Source of the DNA: Dietzia sp032248695
Lineage (GTDB): Bacteria; Actinomycetota; Actinomycetes; Mycobacteriales; Mycobacteriaceae
Assembly: GCF_032248695.1 (NCBI RefSeq)
Contig: NZ_JAVHXC010000003.1
Location: 1-64,000 of the forward strand
Reading direction: 5' to 3'
Length of the DNA: 64,000 nucleotides
Shown piece by piece: positions 7,943-15,722 of the stretch. A program made the position numbers and the translations under genes. Position 1 is the stretch's first letter; the number at the start of each line of letters is the position of its first letter. A model generated the notes under the pieces. That model saw only the letters and a list, made by a program, of their open reading frames with translations, made no database searches and had not been told where the DNA came from.

Positions 7943-9168
7943 CCACCTCGCCAGCCGCCGGCGCCTCGCCCACCTCGCCCGCCTCCTCCGGCGCGCCGTC
8001 CACCGTCTCCGGCGTGCCGATCGTCCTGGACGACGTCACCAAGATCTACCCCGGCCAGGAGCGGCCGGCCGTCGACCACGTCTCACTGGAGCTGCCCGCC
8101 GGCCGGACCACGGTGTTCGTGGGGCCGTCGGGCTGCGGCAAGACCACCACCATGCGGATGATCAACCGCCTCATCGAGCCGACCTCCGGCACCATCACGA
8201 TCGACGGGCAGGACAACCGCGGCCTCGACGCCGACACTCTGCGCCGCTCCATCGGTTACGCCATCCAGGCGTCGGGACTGTTCCCCCACATGACGGTCGC
8301 GCAGAACGTCGCCACGGTGCCGCGGCTGCTCCGGTGGAAGAAGGCCCGGACCCGGGCACGCGTGGACGAGATGCTCGAGCTGGTCGGCCTGGACCCCGGG
8401 GAGTTCCGCGACCGCTACCCCGCGCAGTTGTCGGGCGGGCAGCAGCAGCGGGTCGGGGTGGCGCGGGCGCTGGCCGCGGACCCGCCGGTCCTGCTCATGG
8501 ACGAGCCGTTCGGGGCGGTGGACCCCATCACGCGGGCGTCGCTGCAGGACGAGCTGGTGCGGCTGCAGGACGAGCTGCGCAAGACCATCGTGTTCGTCAC
8601 CCACGACTTCAACGAGGCGGTGAAGCTGGGCGACAGGATCGCGGTGCTGGGCCCCGGCTCGTCGGTCCTGCAGTTCGACACCCCGGAGGCCATCCTCACC
8701 AACCCGGCGGACGACACGGTGAGCGGGTTCATCGGGGACGACGCCGCGCTCAAGACCCTCACCCTCCGGCGCGTGGGTGACGTGGAGTTGGGAGGGGCGA
8801 CGACGACGAGGGCCTCCGAGGACCCGGCCGTGTTCGCGGCCCGGTGGGGCGGAACCGGCGAGGACTGGGCGGTGGTGCTCGACGAGGCCGACAGGCCCCT
8901 GCGGTGGGTGCGTGGCGACCGGGTCGCGCAGATGCCGGACCTCCACTCCGGCGGCGTGCCGGTGACCGGGTCGGTGACGGTGGACTCGTCGCTGCAGGAG
9001 GCGCTCGACGGGCTGCTGTCCACGGCGAGCGCCACCACGGTGGTCGTGGACCGCGACGGGGTGTACCGCGGCACGATCGGCATCGACGACCTGGTGGCCG
9101 AGTTGCGGCGCATCCACCACCGGCACAACGACGCCGGCGCGGATCCCGGCCCGGGCGGCGCGTCGTGA
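7939..9168 (+). CDS. Osmoprotectant ABC transporter ATP-binding protein with CBS region
   Basis: A 409-aa ATPase. Walker A GPSGCGKTT is at 62-70, the signature LSGGQQQRVGVARAL begins at 164, Walker B LLMDEP is at 185-190, and the switch His is in FVTHD. The C-terminal 100 residues contain VTVDSSLQEALDGLL and TTVVVDRDGVYRGTIGIDDL, a CBS-like half that in OpuA-type ATPases senses ionic strength. The GTG start at 7939 overlaps the upstream stop and follows AGGGGGAA. It energises the two permeases flanking it. Confidence 0.93.
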   Translation: MTTSPAAGASPTSPASSGAPSTVSGVPIVLDDVTKIYPGQERPAVDHVSLELPAGRTTVFVGPSGCGKTTTMRMINRLIEPTSGTITIDGQDNRGLDADTLRRSIGYAIQASGLFPHMTVAQNVATVPRLLRWKKARTRARVDEMLELVGLDPGEFRDRYPAQLSGGQQQRVGVARALAADPPVLLMDEPFGAVDPITRASLQDELVRLQDELRKTIVFVTHDFNEAVKLGDRIAVLGPGSSVLQFDTPEAILTNPADDTVSGFIGDDAALKTLTLRRVGDVELGGATTTRASEDPAVFAARWGGTGEDWAVVLDEADRPLRWVRGDRVAQMPDLHSGGVPVTGSVTVDSSLQEALDGLLSTASATTVVVDRDGVYRGTIGIDDLVAELRRIHHRHNDAGADPGPGGAS

Positions 9169-9917
9169 GCGCGCCCACCGCCGCGGCCCGCGGCGGGTCG
9201 GCGCGGCTGGTCATCCAGCCGCTCGTGATCGTCGCCGCCGCCGTGGGGGTGTTGTGGTGGGCGTTCTCCGGGGAACTGGACGAGACCCAGCGCGCCTCGC
9301 TCAACGCGGCGTCCCTCACCCAGCGCACCCTCGAGCACGTGCAGATCACGGTGACGGTGGTGGCGATCGTCGTGGCGGTGGGGGTCCCGCTGGGGATCCT
9401 CCTCACGCGCCGGCGGACGCGGTTCCTCGCGCCGGTCGCGGTGGGGTTCGCCAACATCGGACAGGCGGCCCCCGCGATCGGGCTGATCGTGCTGCTCTTC
9501 CTGGCCACCAACCGGACGGGCTTCTGGATCGGCGTGCTGCCGGTGGCGTTCTACTCCCTGCTGCCGGTGCTGCGGAACACGATCGTGGGGATCCGCAACG
9601 TCGACCCGGCGCTCATCGACGCGGCCCGCGGCCAGGGGATGACCGGCGCGCGCGTGCTGCGGACGGTGGAGCTGCCGCTCGCGGTGCCGTTCATCCTCGC
9701 GGGGCTGCGCACCACCCTGGTGCTGGCGGTGGGCACGGCCACGCTGAGCTTCCTCGTCGACGCGGGAGGGCTGGGGATCTTCATCGACACCGGCTACCGC
9801 CTGCAGGACTACACGACGCTCGTCGTGGGTTCCGTGCTGGCGGTGTGCCTGGCGTTGTTCGTGGACTGGCTCGGCGGGGTCGGCGAGCTCCTGTTCAATC
9901 CGAAGGGGCTGCGATGA
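9165..9917 (+). CDS. Osmoprotectant (OpuC/ProW-like) ABC permease 2
   Basis: A 250-aa permease homologous to the first. It shares LLPVLRNTIVGI and DAARGQGMTGARVLRTVELPLAVPFILAGLRTT, and has an N-terminal hydrophobic segment (about 16-34) before a short periplasmic stretch. It presumably pairs with permease 1 as a heterodimer. The GTG start at 9165 overlaps the ATPase stop (GTGA). Its own stop overlaps the binding-protein ATG. Confidence 0.9.
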   Translation: MSAPTAAARGGSARLVIQPLVIVAAAVGVLWWAFSGELDETQRASLNAASLTQRTLEHVQITVTVVAIVVAVGVPLGILLTRRRTRFLAPVAVGFANIGQAAPAIGLIVLLFLATNRTGFWIGVLPVAFYSLLPVLRNTIVGIRNVDPALIDAARGQGMTGARVLRTVELPLAVPFILAGLRTTLVLAVGTATLSFLVDAGGLGIFIDTGYRLQDYTTLVVGSVLAVCLALFVDWLGGVGELLFNPKGLR

Positions 9918-10897
9918 GACGGGCTGCGATGAGAAGGCTGCTGGCCTCCCTGATGGCCGTCGTGCTGCTCGCGACCGGCTGCGGCCTGAACAACGGCGGG
10001 TCGGTCCCGCTGCCCGTGGCGCCCGGCCCGGCCGGCGCGGTCCCGGAGCTCGAGGGCGTGCGCATCACGGTGGGCGGCAAGGACTTCACCGAGGGCGTCA
10101 TCGCCAGCTACCTCGTGGAGTTCCTCCTCGCGGCCGCGGGAATGGACGTCTCGGACATGTCCTCGCTGGCCGGGTCCAACAGTTTCCGCCAGGCGCTGGT
10201 GACCGGACAGGTGGACATCGGCATGGAGTACACCGGCACCGCGTGGATGAGCTACCTCGGCAACTCCGAGCCGATCCGCGACCCGCAGGCGCAGTGGGAG
10301 GCGGTGCGCGACGCCGACCTGGCCGAGCACGACCTGCGGTGGCTGGCCCCGACGACCGTGGACAACACCTACTCGTTCGCGATGAACCGGGAGACCGCGG
10401 CGCAGACCGGGGTGCGGACGTTCTCCGACTACGCCGAGCTCGTGCGCACCGACCCGCAGGCGGCCCTGACCTGCATGGAGACCGAGTTCTCGGTGCGTCG
10501 CGACGGCTGGCCAGGGCTCGCCGAGGCCTACGGGTTCGACGCCGCCACCGTCCCCACGCCGATCATGCAGCCGGGGATCATCTACCAGGCCACCTCGGTG
10601 GGGCGGGAGTGCCGCTTCGGCGAGGTGTACACCACCGACGGCCGGGTGAAGGGCCTCGACCTGGTGGTCCTGGAGGACGACCAGCGCTTCTTCCCCGTGT
10701 ACAACCTCGCCACCGTGGTCCGCGGCGAGGTCCTGGACGCGTACCCGCAGATCGAGGAGGTCCTCGCGCCGCTGGTGGACCTGCTCACCAACGAGGTGAT
10801 GGTGGAGATGAACATGCGGGTCGACGTGGACGGCGAGGATCCGGCGCTGGTCGCCCGCGACTTCCTCGAGCAGGAGGGGCTGGTGTCGGTGGACTGA
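9914..10897 (+). CDS. Glycine-betaine/choline-binding lipoprotein (OpuAC/ProX-like)
   Basis: A 327-aa substrate-binding protein. The signal peptide ends in a lipobox (LLATGC, Cys23). The mature part opens with ITVGGKDFTEGVIASYLVEFLLAAAG and contains VDIGMEYTGTAWMSYLG, both typical of the OpuAC domain that holds quaternary ammonium osmolytes. The ATG at 9914 overlaps the permease stop. A second ATG at 9929 lies inside a 14-bp tandem duplication of the start region and would remove only five residues. It is last in the four-gene operon. Confidence 0.9.
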   Translation: MRRAAMRRLLASLMAVVLLATGCGLNNGGSVPLPVAPGPAGAVPELEGVRITVGGKDFTEGVIASYLVEFLLAAAGMDVSDMSSLAGSNSFRQALVTGQVDIGMEYTGTAWMSYLGNSEPIRDPQAQWEAVRDADLAEHDLRWLAPTTVDNTYSFAMNRETAAQTGVRTFSDYAELVRTDPQAALTCMETEFSVRRDGWPGLAEAYGFDAATVPTPIMQPGIIYQATSVGRECRFGEVYTTDGRVKGLDLVVLEDDQRFFPVYNLATVVRGEVLDAYPQIEEVLAPLVDLLTNEVMVEMNMRVDVDGEDPALVARDFLEQEGLVSVD

Positions 10898-10907
10898 CCC
10901 GCCCGTC

Positions 10908-10927
10908 GCGGGGAGCCGGCGCCCCGC
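10908..10927 (+). terminator. Hairpin after the osmoprotectant operon
   Basis: GCGGGG (10908-10913) pairs with CCCCGC (10922-10927), 10 nt past the binding-protein stop. The stem is short and no T-run follows, so it is a weak candidate. Confidence 0.3.
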
Positions 10928-10991
10928 CGACCGGATGCGCCCGCCCGGCCGGTGCCCCACCATCAGGTGGACCATACCCAGGAGGATGCCC

Positions 10992-11876
10992 GTGCCCAGG
11001 AGGCCGATCGGATCACTGCCGCGGGCGGCCGCGCGTGCCCCGCGGATGGTGCCCGACCTGTCGCGGCTGCCACCGGGACGGATCGTCTCGCTCTCCGACG
11101 GCGTCACCACCCGCGTCCACGACACGGGCGAGGCGCACCTCACGCCGGTGATCCTGCTGCACGGGATGGCGGCCACCGGGATGCTGAACTGGTACCAGAC
11201 GTTCGAACGGCTGCGCGGCGAGCACCGGCTCATCACGTTCGATCAGCGCTGGCACGGGCACGGTTTCCACGGCGAGTTCACCTTCGAGACGCTCGCGGAC
11301 GACGTCCTGCGGGTCGCCGATCACCTCGAGCTGGCCGCGCCGGTGCTCGGCGGGTACTCGATGGGCGGCATCGTGTCCCAGCTGGCCGCGCGGCGGGGCC
11401 CGTCCCGACTCGGCGGGCTGGTACTGGCGGCCACGGGCACCGGGGCGCGGCGCAACGCCGTCGAGCGGATGTCGCTCGGCGGGCTCACCCGCTCCGCCCC
11501 GCTGCTCAACGCGGTGCCGGAGGAGGTCGGCGAGGTGGTGGACGAGGAGGTCGACGACGAGGCCCTGCGTCCCCACGCGTGGGCCCTGCGCGAGTTGTCC
11601 TCGGTGTCGTTCGCGACGCACCGCAACGTCATCGCCCAGGTGGCCGGCTTCAACTCGACGTCCTGGCTGCACGAGCTCACGCTGCCGGCGGCGGTCGTCA
11701 AGACGACCCGTGACCTGGCGTTCCCGCAGTGGGTGCAGGACGAGATGGCGGACCTGCTCCCCCACAGCGCGGTGTTCCCGATCCACGCCGGGCACGCCGC
11801 CTGCGCGACCCACCCGGGGGAGTTCGCGCGGCGGATGCGCACGGCGATCGGCTGGGTCGTGTCCAACCTGCGGTGA
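10992..11876 (+). CDS. Alpha/beta hydrolase
   Basis: A 294-aa alpha/beta hydrolase. The oxyanion loop is HGMAATG, the nucleophile Ser is in GYSMGGIVS, the likely acid is Asp in TTRDLAFP, and the His is in IHAGHAACATHP, so the triad looks complete. The substrate is not identifiable. The start is the GTG at 10992 because AGGAGG (10980-10985) sits exactly 6 nt upstream. The in-frame ATG at 10986 directly abuts that Shine-Dalgarno sequence and cannot use it. It stands alone between the osmoprotectant operon and small membrane genes. Confidence 0.85.
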   Translation: MPRRPIGSLPRAAARAPRMVPDLSRLPPGRIVSLSDGVTTRVHDTGEAHLTPVILLHGMAATGMLNWYQTFERLRGEHRLITFDQRWHGHGFHGEFTFETLADDVLRVADHLELAAPVLGGYSMGGIVSQLAARRGPSRLGGLVLAATGTGARRNAVERMSLGGLTRSAPLLNAVPEEVGEVVDEEVDDEALRPHAWALRELSSVSFATHRNVIAQVAGFNSTSWLHELTLPAAVVKTTRDLAFPQWVQDEMADLLPHSAVFPIHAGHAACATHPGEFARRMRTAIGWVVSNLR

Positions 11877-11913
11877 GCCGACACCCGACGCGGGCCGACG
11901 GCCGACGCGGCGG

Positions 11914-12237
11914 TCACAGCGCCGAGTAGCGCACCGCCGTCACCACGAACACGATTAGCGCGACGGCGCCCAGGACGACCCCGGCCAGGCCGCGGCGCTG
12001 GTCGGCCTCCTGGTTGGTCAGCCACCCGGTCGGCCACCGCGCGAGCAGGCCGAACGACACCGCCATGAGCGCGGCGAGGAACGCGATGATGTTGAGCAGC
12101 GGCACCCAGGACAGCACGAGCGAGCCGACCCCCAGCACGAGGGCGCGGGTGCCCAGGTCCATCCCGCCGGACGAGCCCCGGCCCGCGGACGACCGCCCGC
12201 GCGGCGAGGCGGCGTCGGAGCGGGGGCGCAGCGGCAT
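11914..12237 (-). CDS. Small two- to three-helix membrane protein (DUF4190-like)
   Basis: A 107-aa protein with a Ser/Arg/Gly-rich 25-residue head, then hydrophobic segments at about 30-65 (probably two helices) and 83-100. The pattern and length resemble DUF4190-type actinobacterial membrane proteins of unknown function. A TAGGCT box lies 6 nt before the ATG, consistent with a leaderless transcript. The neighbouring MmcQ-like gene reads in the same direction with its stop only 10 bp upstream. Confidence 0.65.
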   Translation of the reverse strand: MPLRPRSDAASPRGRSSAGRGSSGGMDLGTRALVLGVGSLVLSWVPLLNIIAFLAALMAVSFGLLARWPTGWLTNQEADQRRGLAGVVLGAVALIVFVVTAVRYSAL

Positions 12238-12246
12238 GCCGCCAGC

Positions 12247-12678
12247 CTAACCGCGGGAGCGTCGCCGGACGTCGAGGCGAGCGACCCGCCGGACCCCGGC
12301 GGTCTGTCTGTACGAGCATTCGACGAGCTCGGCGACCTCGTCCCAGTCGGGTTCCCCGCCGCCACCGCCACCCGCCCCGCCGTCCAGCGGCAGCGCGAGC
12401 CAGCCGGCGGGGCCGTAGTACGCCGGGACGTGGAACCGCGCGTCCTGCTCCAGGGCGGTGCGCTCCTCCGGATCCGGCAGGAACAGCAGCGCCCGCGCCA
12501 GCAGGGGGTCGGAGTGGTCGCCCTTGACCGAGCCGCCGAACACCGCGAACACCTTGGTCGTGTACCAGTTGGGGCGTCCGTGGGAGACCTTCTCCGCGGC
12601 GTCGGGCAGCGCGAGGCACACCTGCCGCAGTCGTGCCAGCAGCGGGTCCTCGGCGTCGAACATGATCGGGTGGCCCAC
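12247..12678 (-). CDS. MmcQ/YjbR family protein
   Basis: A 143-aa protein of the MmcQ/YjbR (CyaY-like fold, sometimes called DNA-binding) family. It has CLALPDAAEKVSHGRPNWYTTKVFAVFGG near the N-terminus and VPAYYGPAGWLALPLDGG in the middle, the family's two conserved blocks. A six-glycine run (AGGGGGGEP) lies just after them. The start is GTG at 12678, preceded at 7 nt by TATCCT. An ATG five codons later is the alternative. Molecular function is not established for the family. Confidence 0.75.
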   Translation of the reverse strand: MGHPIMFDAEDPLLARLRQVCLALPDAAEKVSHGRPNWYTTKVFAVFGGSVKGDHSDPLLARALLFLPDPEERTALEQDARFHVPAYYGPAGWLALPLDGGAGGGGGGEPDWDEVAELVECSYRQTAGVRRVARLDVRRRSRG

Positions 12679-12696
12679 ACCGCCGAGGATACGACC

Positions 12697-13125
12697 TCAG
12701 CCTCCGAACTGTCCCGCGACGAACCCCGCGAGAAGGACCGCGAATCCGCCGATCTCTCCCACGATGAGCGCCACCATCCCGAGGTGCAGCGCGACCGAGG
12801 GCCGCTCGAACTGGTTGGTCGTGTCCTTCAACGCGCCGTGGAGGATGTAGCTGCCGATCGCCACGAGGAAGAAGAACACCAGCACGCCCGCAGCGGTGAG
12901 GTTCACCCACGTCGGCCAGGCGCTCAGTTCGACGAACACGGCGATGAGCAGGGTCGCGAACGAGTAGAGCAGCGAGGCCCGGTGCGCGATGTCCACGTAC
13001 GGGTGCGCGAGGTGGTTCGCGCTGGTCGCCATCTGGCGGTACTTCCACACGCCCAGGCACAGCGCCAGCAGGAAGATCAGTCCGGCCGCGAGGAGCGTGA
13101 GCCGGGTGTCGACGCCGAGTTCCAT
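12697..13125 (-). CDS. Four-helix integral membrane protein of unknown function
   Basis: A 142-aa protein with four hydrophobic segments (about 9-27, 47-66, 71-95 and 112-138). No catalytic motif is recognised. GGAAGG lies 5 nt before the ATG at 13125. It sits back to back with the nitrilase gene, whose promoter occupies the gap. Confidence 0.65.
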   Translation of the reverse strand: MELGVDTRLTLLAAGLIFLLALCLGVWKYRQMATSANHLAHPYVDIAHRASLLYSFATLLIAVFVELSAWPTWVNLTAAGVLVFFFLVAIGSYILHGALKDTTNQFERPSVALHLGMVALIVGEIGGFAVLLAGFVAGQFGG

Positions 13126-13144
13126 GGATCCTTCCGAAGTGCAC

Positions 13145-13171
13145 TTGACAACAGGGCGGGATTTGTATGCT
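13145..13171 (+). promoter_or_regulatory. Sigma-70-like promoter for the nitrilase gene
   Basis: A full-consensus -35 TTGACA (13145-13150) and a -10 TATGCT (13166-13171) are separated by 15 bp, shorter than the usual 17. This is the most consensus-like -35 I noticed in the window. Transcription would begin near 13178, giving a leader of about 60 nt to the nitrilase ATG. Confidence 0.5.
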
Positions 13172-13236
13172 GTCGACCATAGGGCAGGGCGCTGACCTGC
13201 GAGGCCGGTCACGCCGGATCCATGACGGGAGGCCAC

Positions 13237-14247
13237 ATGTCGGGACAGGTGGTGCGCGCGGCGGCCGTGCAGCTCGAGGGCGTGCCGGGCCGCGTGGACC
13301 TCACCCTCGGTCGGGTCGAGGCGATGATCGTCGAGGCCGCCGAGCGGGGCGCGCGCCTCATCGCGGTACCGGAGTTCTGCACGTCGCCGCTGCCGATGCG
13401 CCCCGAGGTCCACGACGCGGTCCTGCCCCGCGAGAACGTGGCGGTGGAGATGTTCCGGCGGCTCGCCGCGCGCCACCACGTCACCGTCGGGGGGTCGATG
13501 GTGGTCGTCGACGACGACGAGGTCTACAACCGCTACCACCTGGTCGAACCCGACGGCCGCGTGCACACGCACGACAAGGATCTGCCGACGATGTGGGAGA
13601 ACGGCTTCTACACCGGCGGACGGTTCTACGAGGACGGCACCGACGACGGGGCGTTCGACACCGCGCTCGGCGGGGTGGGCGTGGCCAGTTGCTGGGAACT
13701 GATCCGGTCGCGGACGGTGGACAGACTCCGGGGCCGCGTCGGCGTCGCGGTGACCGGAACGCACTGGTGGACGGTCCCGCGGAACTGGGGCGGGCTCACC
13801 GACCGGGTCCTCGGCCCGCTGGCGCAGTACAACCGGTACCTGTCGGAGAACGCGCCGTCCGAGTTCGCCCGTCGGCTCGGGGCGCCGGTGCTCCAGGCCT
13901 CGCACTGCGGCACCGTCCGGACGGATTTCCTGCTGCTCCCCGGCACCGACCTCTCGGTTCCGTACGTCACCGAGTTCGTGGGCGCGACGCAGATCGTCGA
14001 CGCGAAGGGGACGGTTCTGGCCTCCCGCCGGGCCGATGAGGGGCCCGGCATCGTCTACGCCGACGTCACCCTCGGGGCACGTGAGCCCGTCGCGCAGCTC
14101 GAGGACCGGTTCTGGATCCCGCGGCTCCCGCTACTCCTGCGCGGCTACTGGCATCAGCAGAACGTCGCCGGCAGGAGCTACTACCGTCGCCGCGGGCGGG
14201 CGGCGGGCCTGCGAGCGGCGGGGTCGCACCGCGCGGCGGGCGGGTAG
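13237..14247 (+). CDS. Carbon-nitrogen hydrolase (nitrilase superfamily)
   Basis: A 336-aa amidohydrolase with the Glu-Lys-Cys triad: Glu46 in AVPEFCTSP, Lys114 in THDKDLPTMWE, Cys152 in VASCWELIR. It should hydrolyse a C-N bond of an amide, carbamoyl or nitrile compound. The substrate is unknown, and a tail of about 35 Arg/Gly/Ala-rich residues extends past the usual domain. I chose ATG 13237 because GGGAGG lies 4 nt upstream. The ATG at 13222 has no ribosome-binding site. Confidence 0.85.
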   Translation: MSGQVVRAAAVQLEGVPGRVDLTLGRVEAMIVEAAERGARLIAVPEFCTSPLPMRPEVHDAVLPRENVAVEMFRRLAARHHVTVGGSMVVVDDDEVYNRYHLVEPDGRVHTHDKDLPTMWENGFYTGGRFYEDGTDDGAFDTALGGVGVASCWELIRSRTVDRLRGRVGVAVTGTHWWTVPRNWGGLTDRVLGPLAQYNRYLSENAPSEFARRLGAPVLQASHCGTVRTDFLLLPGTDLSVPYVTEFVGATQIVDAKGTVLASRRADEGPGIVYADVTLGAREPVAQLEDRFWIPRLPLLLRGYWHQQNVAGRSYYRRRGRAAGLRAAGSHRAAGG

Positions 14248-14262
14248 CCCACTCGACGCGCT

Positions 14263-15153
14263 CTAGAGGTGCACGTCGTTGTAGGCGCGCTCGTCCTCGA
14301 TCGGTTCGAGGTGGGTGGTGATGTGGGAGTTCGGCAGGGCGGCGTGGATCTCCTGTTCCACCGTCTCGACCAGGTCGTGTCCACGCTCGACGCTCCACCG
14401 TCCCGGCACCAGCGCGTGGAATTCCACGAAACGCCACTTGCCCGACTCGCGGGTCCGCAGTTCGTGGAAGTCGACGAGCCCGGGCTCACGATGCCTCTCG
14501 AGCACCTCCTCGATGAGCCGGTTGTCCTCCTCCGGCAGCGTCGCGTCCATGAGCCCCATCCCGGACTCGTGGACGAGCCGGTAGCCGATGAACAGGATGT
14601 TCAGCCCCACGCCGATCGCGACGATCGGGTCGAGCACCTGCCAGCCGGTGCCCCACGCGAGGCCGAGTCCCACCACCACGCCGATCGAGGTGATGACGTC
14701 GGTGAGCAGGTGCTTGCCGTCCGCCTTGAGGGTGGGCGACCGGTGCCGGGTACCCGCCCGGACGAGTGCGAGGCCAACCACACCGTTGAGCACGGCGGCG
14801 ACCACGGAGATCGCCAGGCCCACACCGAGCGCCTCGAGCGGAGCCGGGTTGATGAGCCGCTCGATGCTGACCCCGAGGATGAACGCCGCGGCCACGAAGA
14901 TCATCGCGCCCTCGACACCTGCGGAGAAGTACTCGGCCTTGGAGTGTCCGTACTGGTGGTCGTCGTCGGCGGGGCGCTCGGCGACCGAGACGGCGCCGAG
15001 CGCGATCACGGCCGCCACGAGGTTCACGACGGACTCGGCGGCGTCGGACAACAGACCGACCGACCCGGTGATCCACCACGCCCCGGCCTTCAGGGCGATG
15101 GTGGCGATCGCCGTGGCCACCGAGAGCCACGCGAACTTCTTCAGAGTCGACAC
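14263..15153 (-). CDS. Cation diffusion facilitator (CDF) family metal transporter
   Basis: A 296-aa transporter with six predicted helices and a C-terminal cytoplasmic domain (FHELRTRESGKWRFVEFH) typical of CDF exporters of Zn, Fe or Mn. Helix 5 keeps the H-x3-D pair in KHLLTDV. The helix 2 site reads SDAAESVVN, so Glu and Asn stand where many family members have H-x3-D or D-x3-D. QYGHSKAEYFSAG is the usual loop before helix 3. The GTG at 15153 follows TACGCT by 8 nt. Metal specificity cannot be read from the sequence. Confidence 0.88.
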   Translation of the reverse strand: MSTLKKFAWLSVATAIATIALKAGAWWITGSVGLLSDAAESVVNLVAAVIALGAVSVAERPADDDHQYGHSKAEYFSAGVEGAMIFVAAAFILGVSIERLINPAPLEALGVGLAISVVAAVLNGVVGLALVRAGTRHRSPTLKADGKHLLTDVITSIGVVVGLGLAWGTGWQVLDPIVAIGVGLNILFIGYRLVHESGMGLMDATLPEEDNRLIEEVLERHREPGLVDFHELRTRESGKWRFVEFHALVPGRWSVERGHDLVETVEQEIHAALPNSHITTHLEPIEDERAYNDVHL

Positions 15154-15221
15154 GACCCCACAGCGTAGTCCTGCACGAAGAGTTCACCTGCGGGCCGACG
15201 GATGTCGGTAGGGTCGGGGGC

Positions 15222-15656
15222 ATGCATGTAGGACTCGTCTGGCTCGGAGCAGCGGTGTTACTCGCCGCCGGCGAAGCGGCCGGTGGAGAGTTGTTCATGC
15301 TCATGCTCGCCGCCGGTGCGCTCGGTGGTTCGGCGGCGGCGTTCCTGGGCGCCCCGGTCTGGGGTCAGGCGCTGGCGTTCGCCCTCGTCTCCGTGATCCT
15401 CGTCGTGGGCGTGCGCCCGATCGTCCGCCGGCGCCTGCTCAAGGCCCTGCCGGAGCACGACACCAACACCGCCGCGCTCACCGGGCGTGGCGGCACCGTG
15501 GTCGAGGCGATCGGCGCGTCCGGAGGCCTCGTCGAGATCGCCGGGGACACGTGGACCGCGCGGCCGCTCATCGAGGGCGAGACGTTCGAGGCCGGCGACA
15601 AGGTCATGGTCCACGAGATCGAGGGAGCCACGGCGATCGTCGTGCGCGGGCTCTGA
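15222..15656 (+). CDS. NfeD-like membrane protein
   Basis: A 144-aa protein with two or three N-terminal hydrophobic segments and a C-terminal OB-fold NfeD domain (about 87-142: GRGGTVVEAI, then WTARPLIEGETFEAGDKVMVHEIEGATAIV). NfeD proteins partner SPFH/stomatin proteins in membrane microdomains and quality control, and the SPFH gene follows 66 bp downstream. The ATG at 15222 is 7 nt after TAGGGT. Confidence 0.88.
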   Translation: MHVGLVWLGAAVLLAAGEAAGGELFMLMLAAGALGGSAAAFLGAPVWGQALAFALVSVILVVGVRPIVRRRLLKALPEHDTNTAALTGRGGTVVEAIGASGGLVEIAGDTWTARPLIEGETFEAGDKVMVHEIEGATAIVVRGL

Positions 15657-15722
15657 CCCGCTGTGCACGACCCGACCGCCTCCCGGTAACACCCCACACG
15701 CTCAACTCAATCGGAGGAAAAC

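Noticed and set aside
10986..10991. ATG 10986 as start of the alpha/beta hydrolase
   Set aside because: It directly abuts AGGAGG. GTG 10992 has the proper 6-nt spacing.
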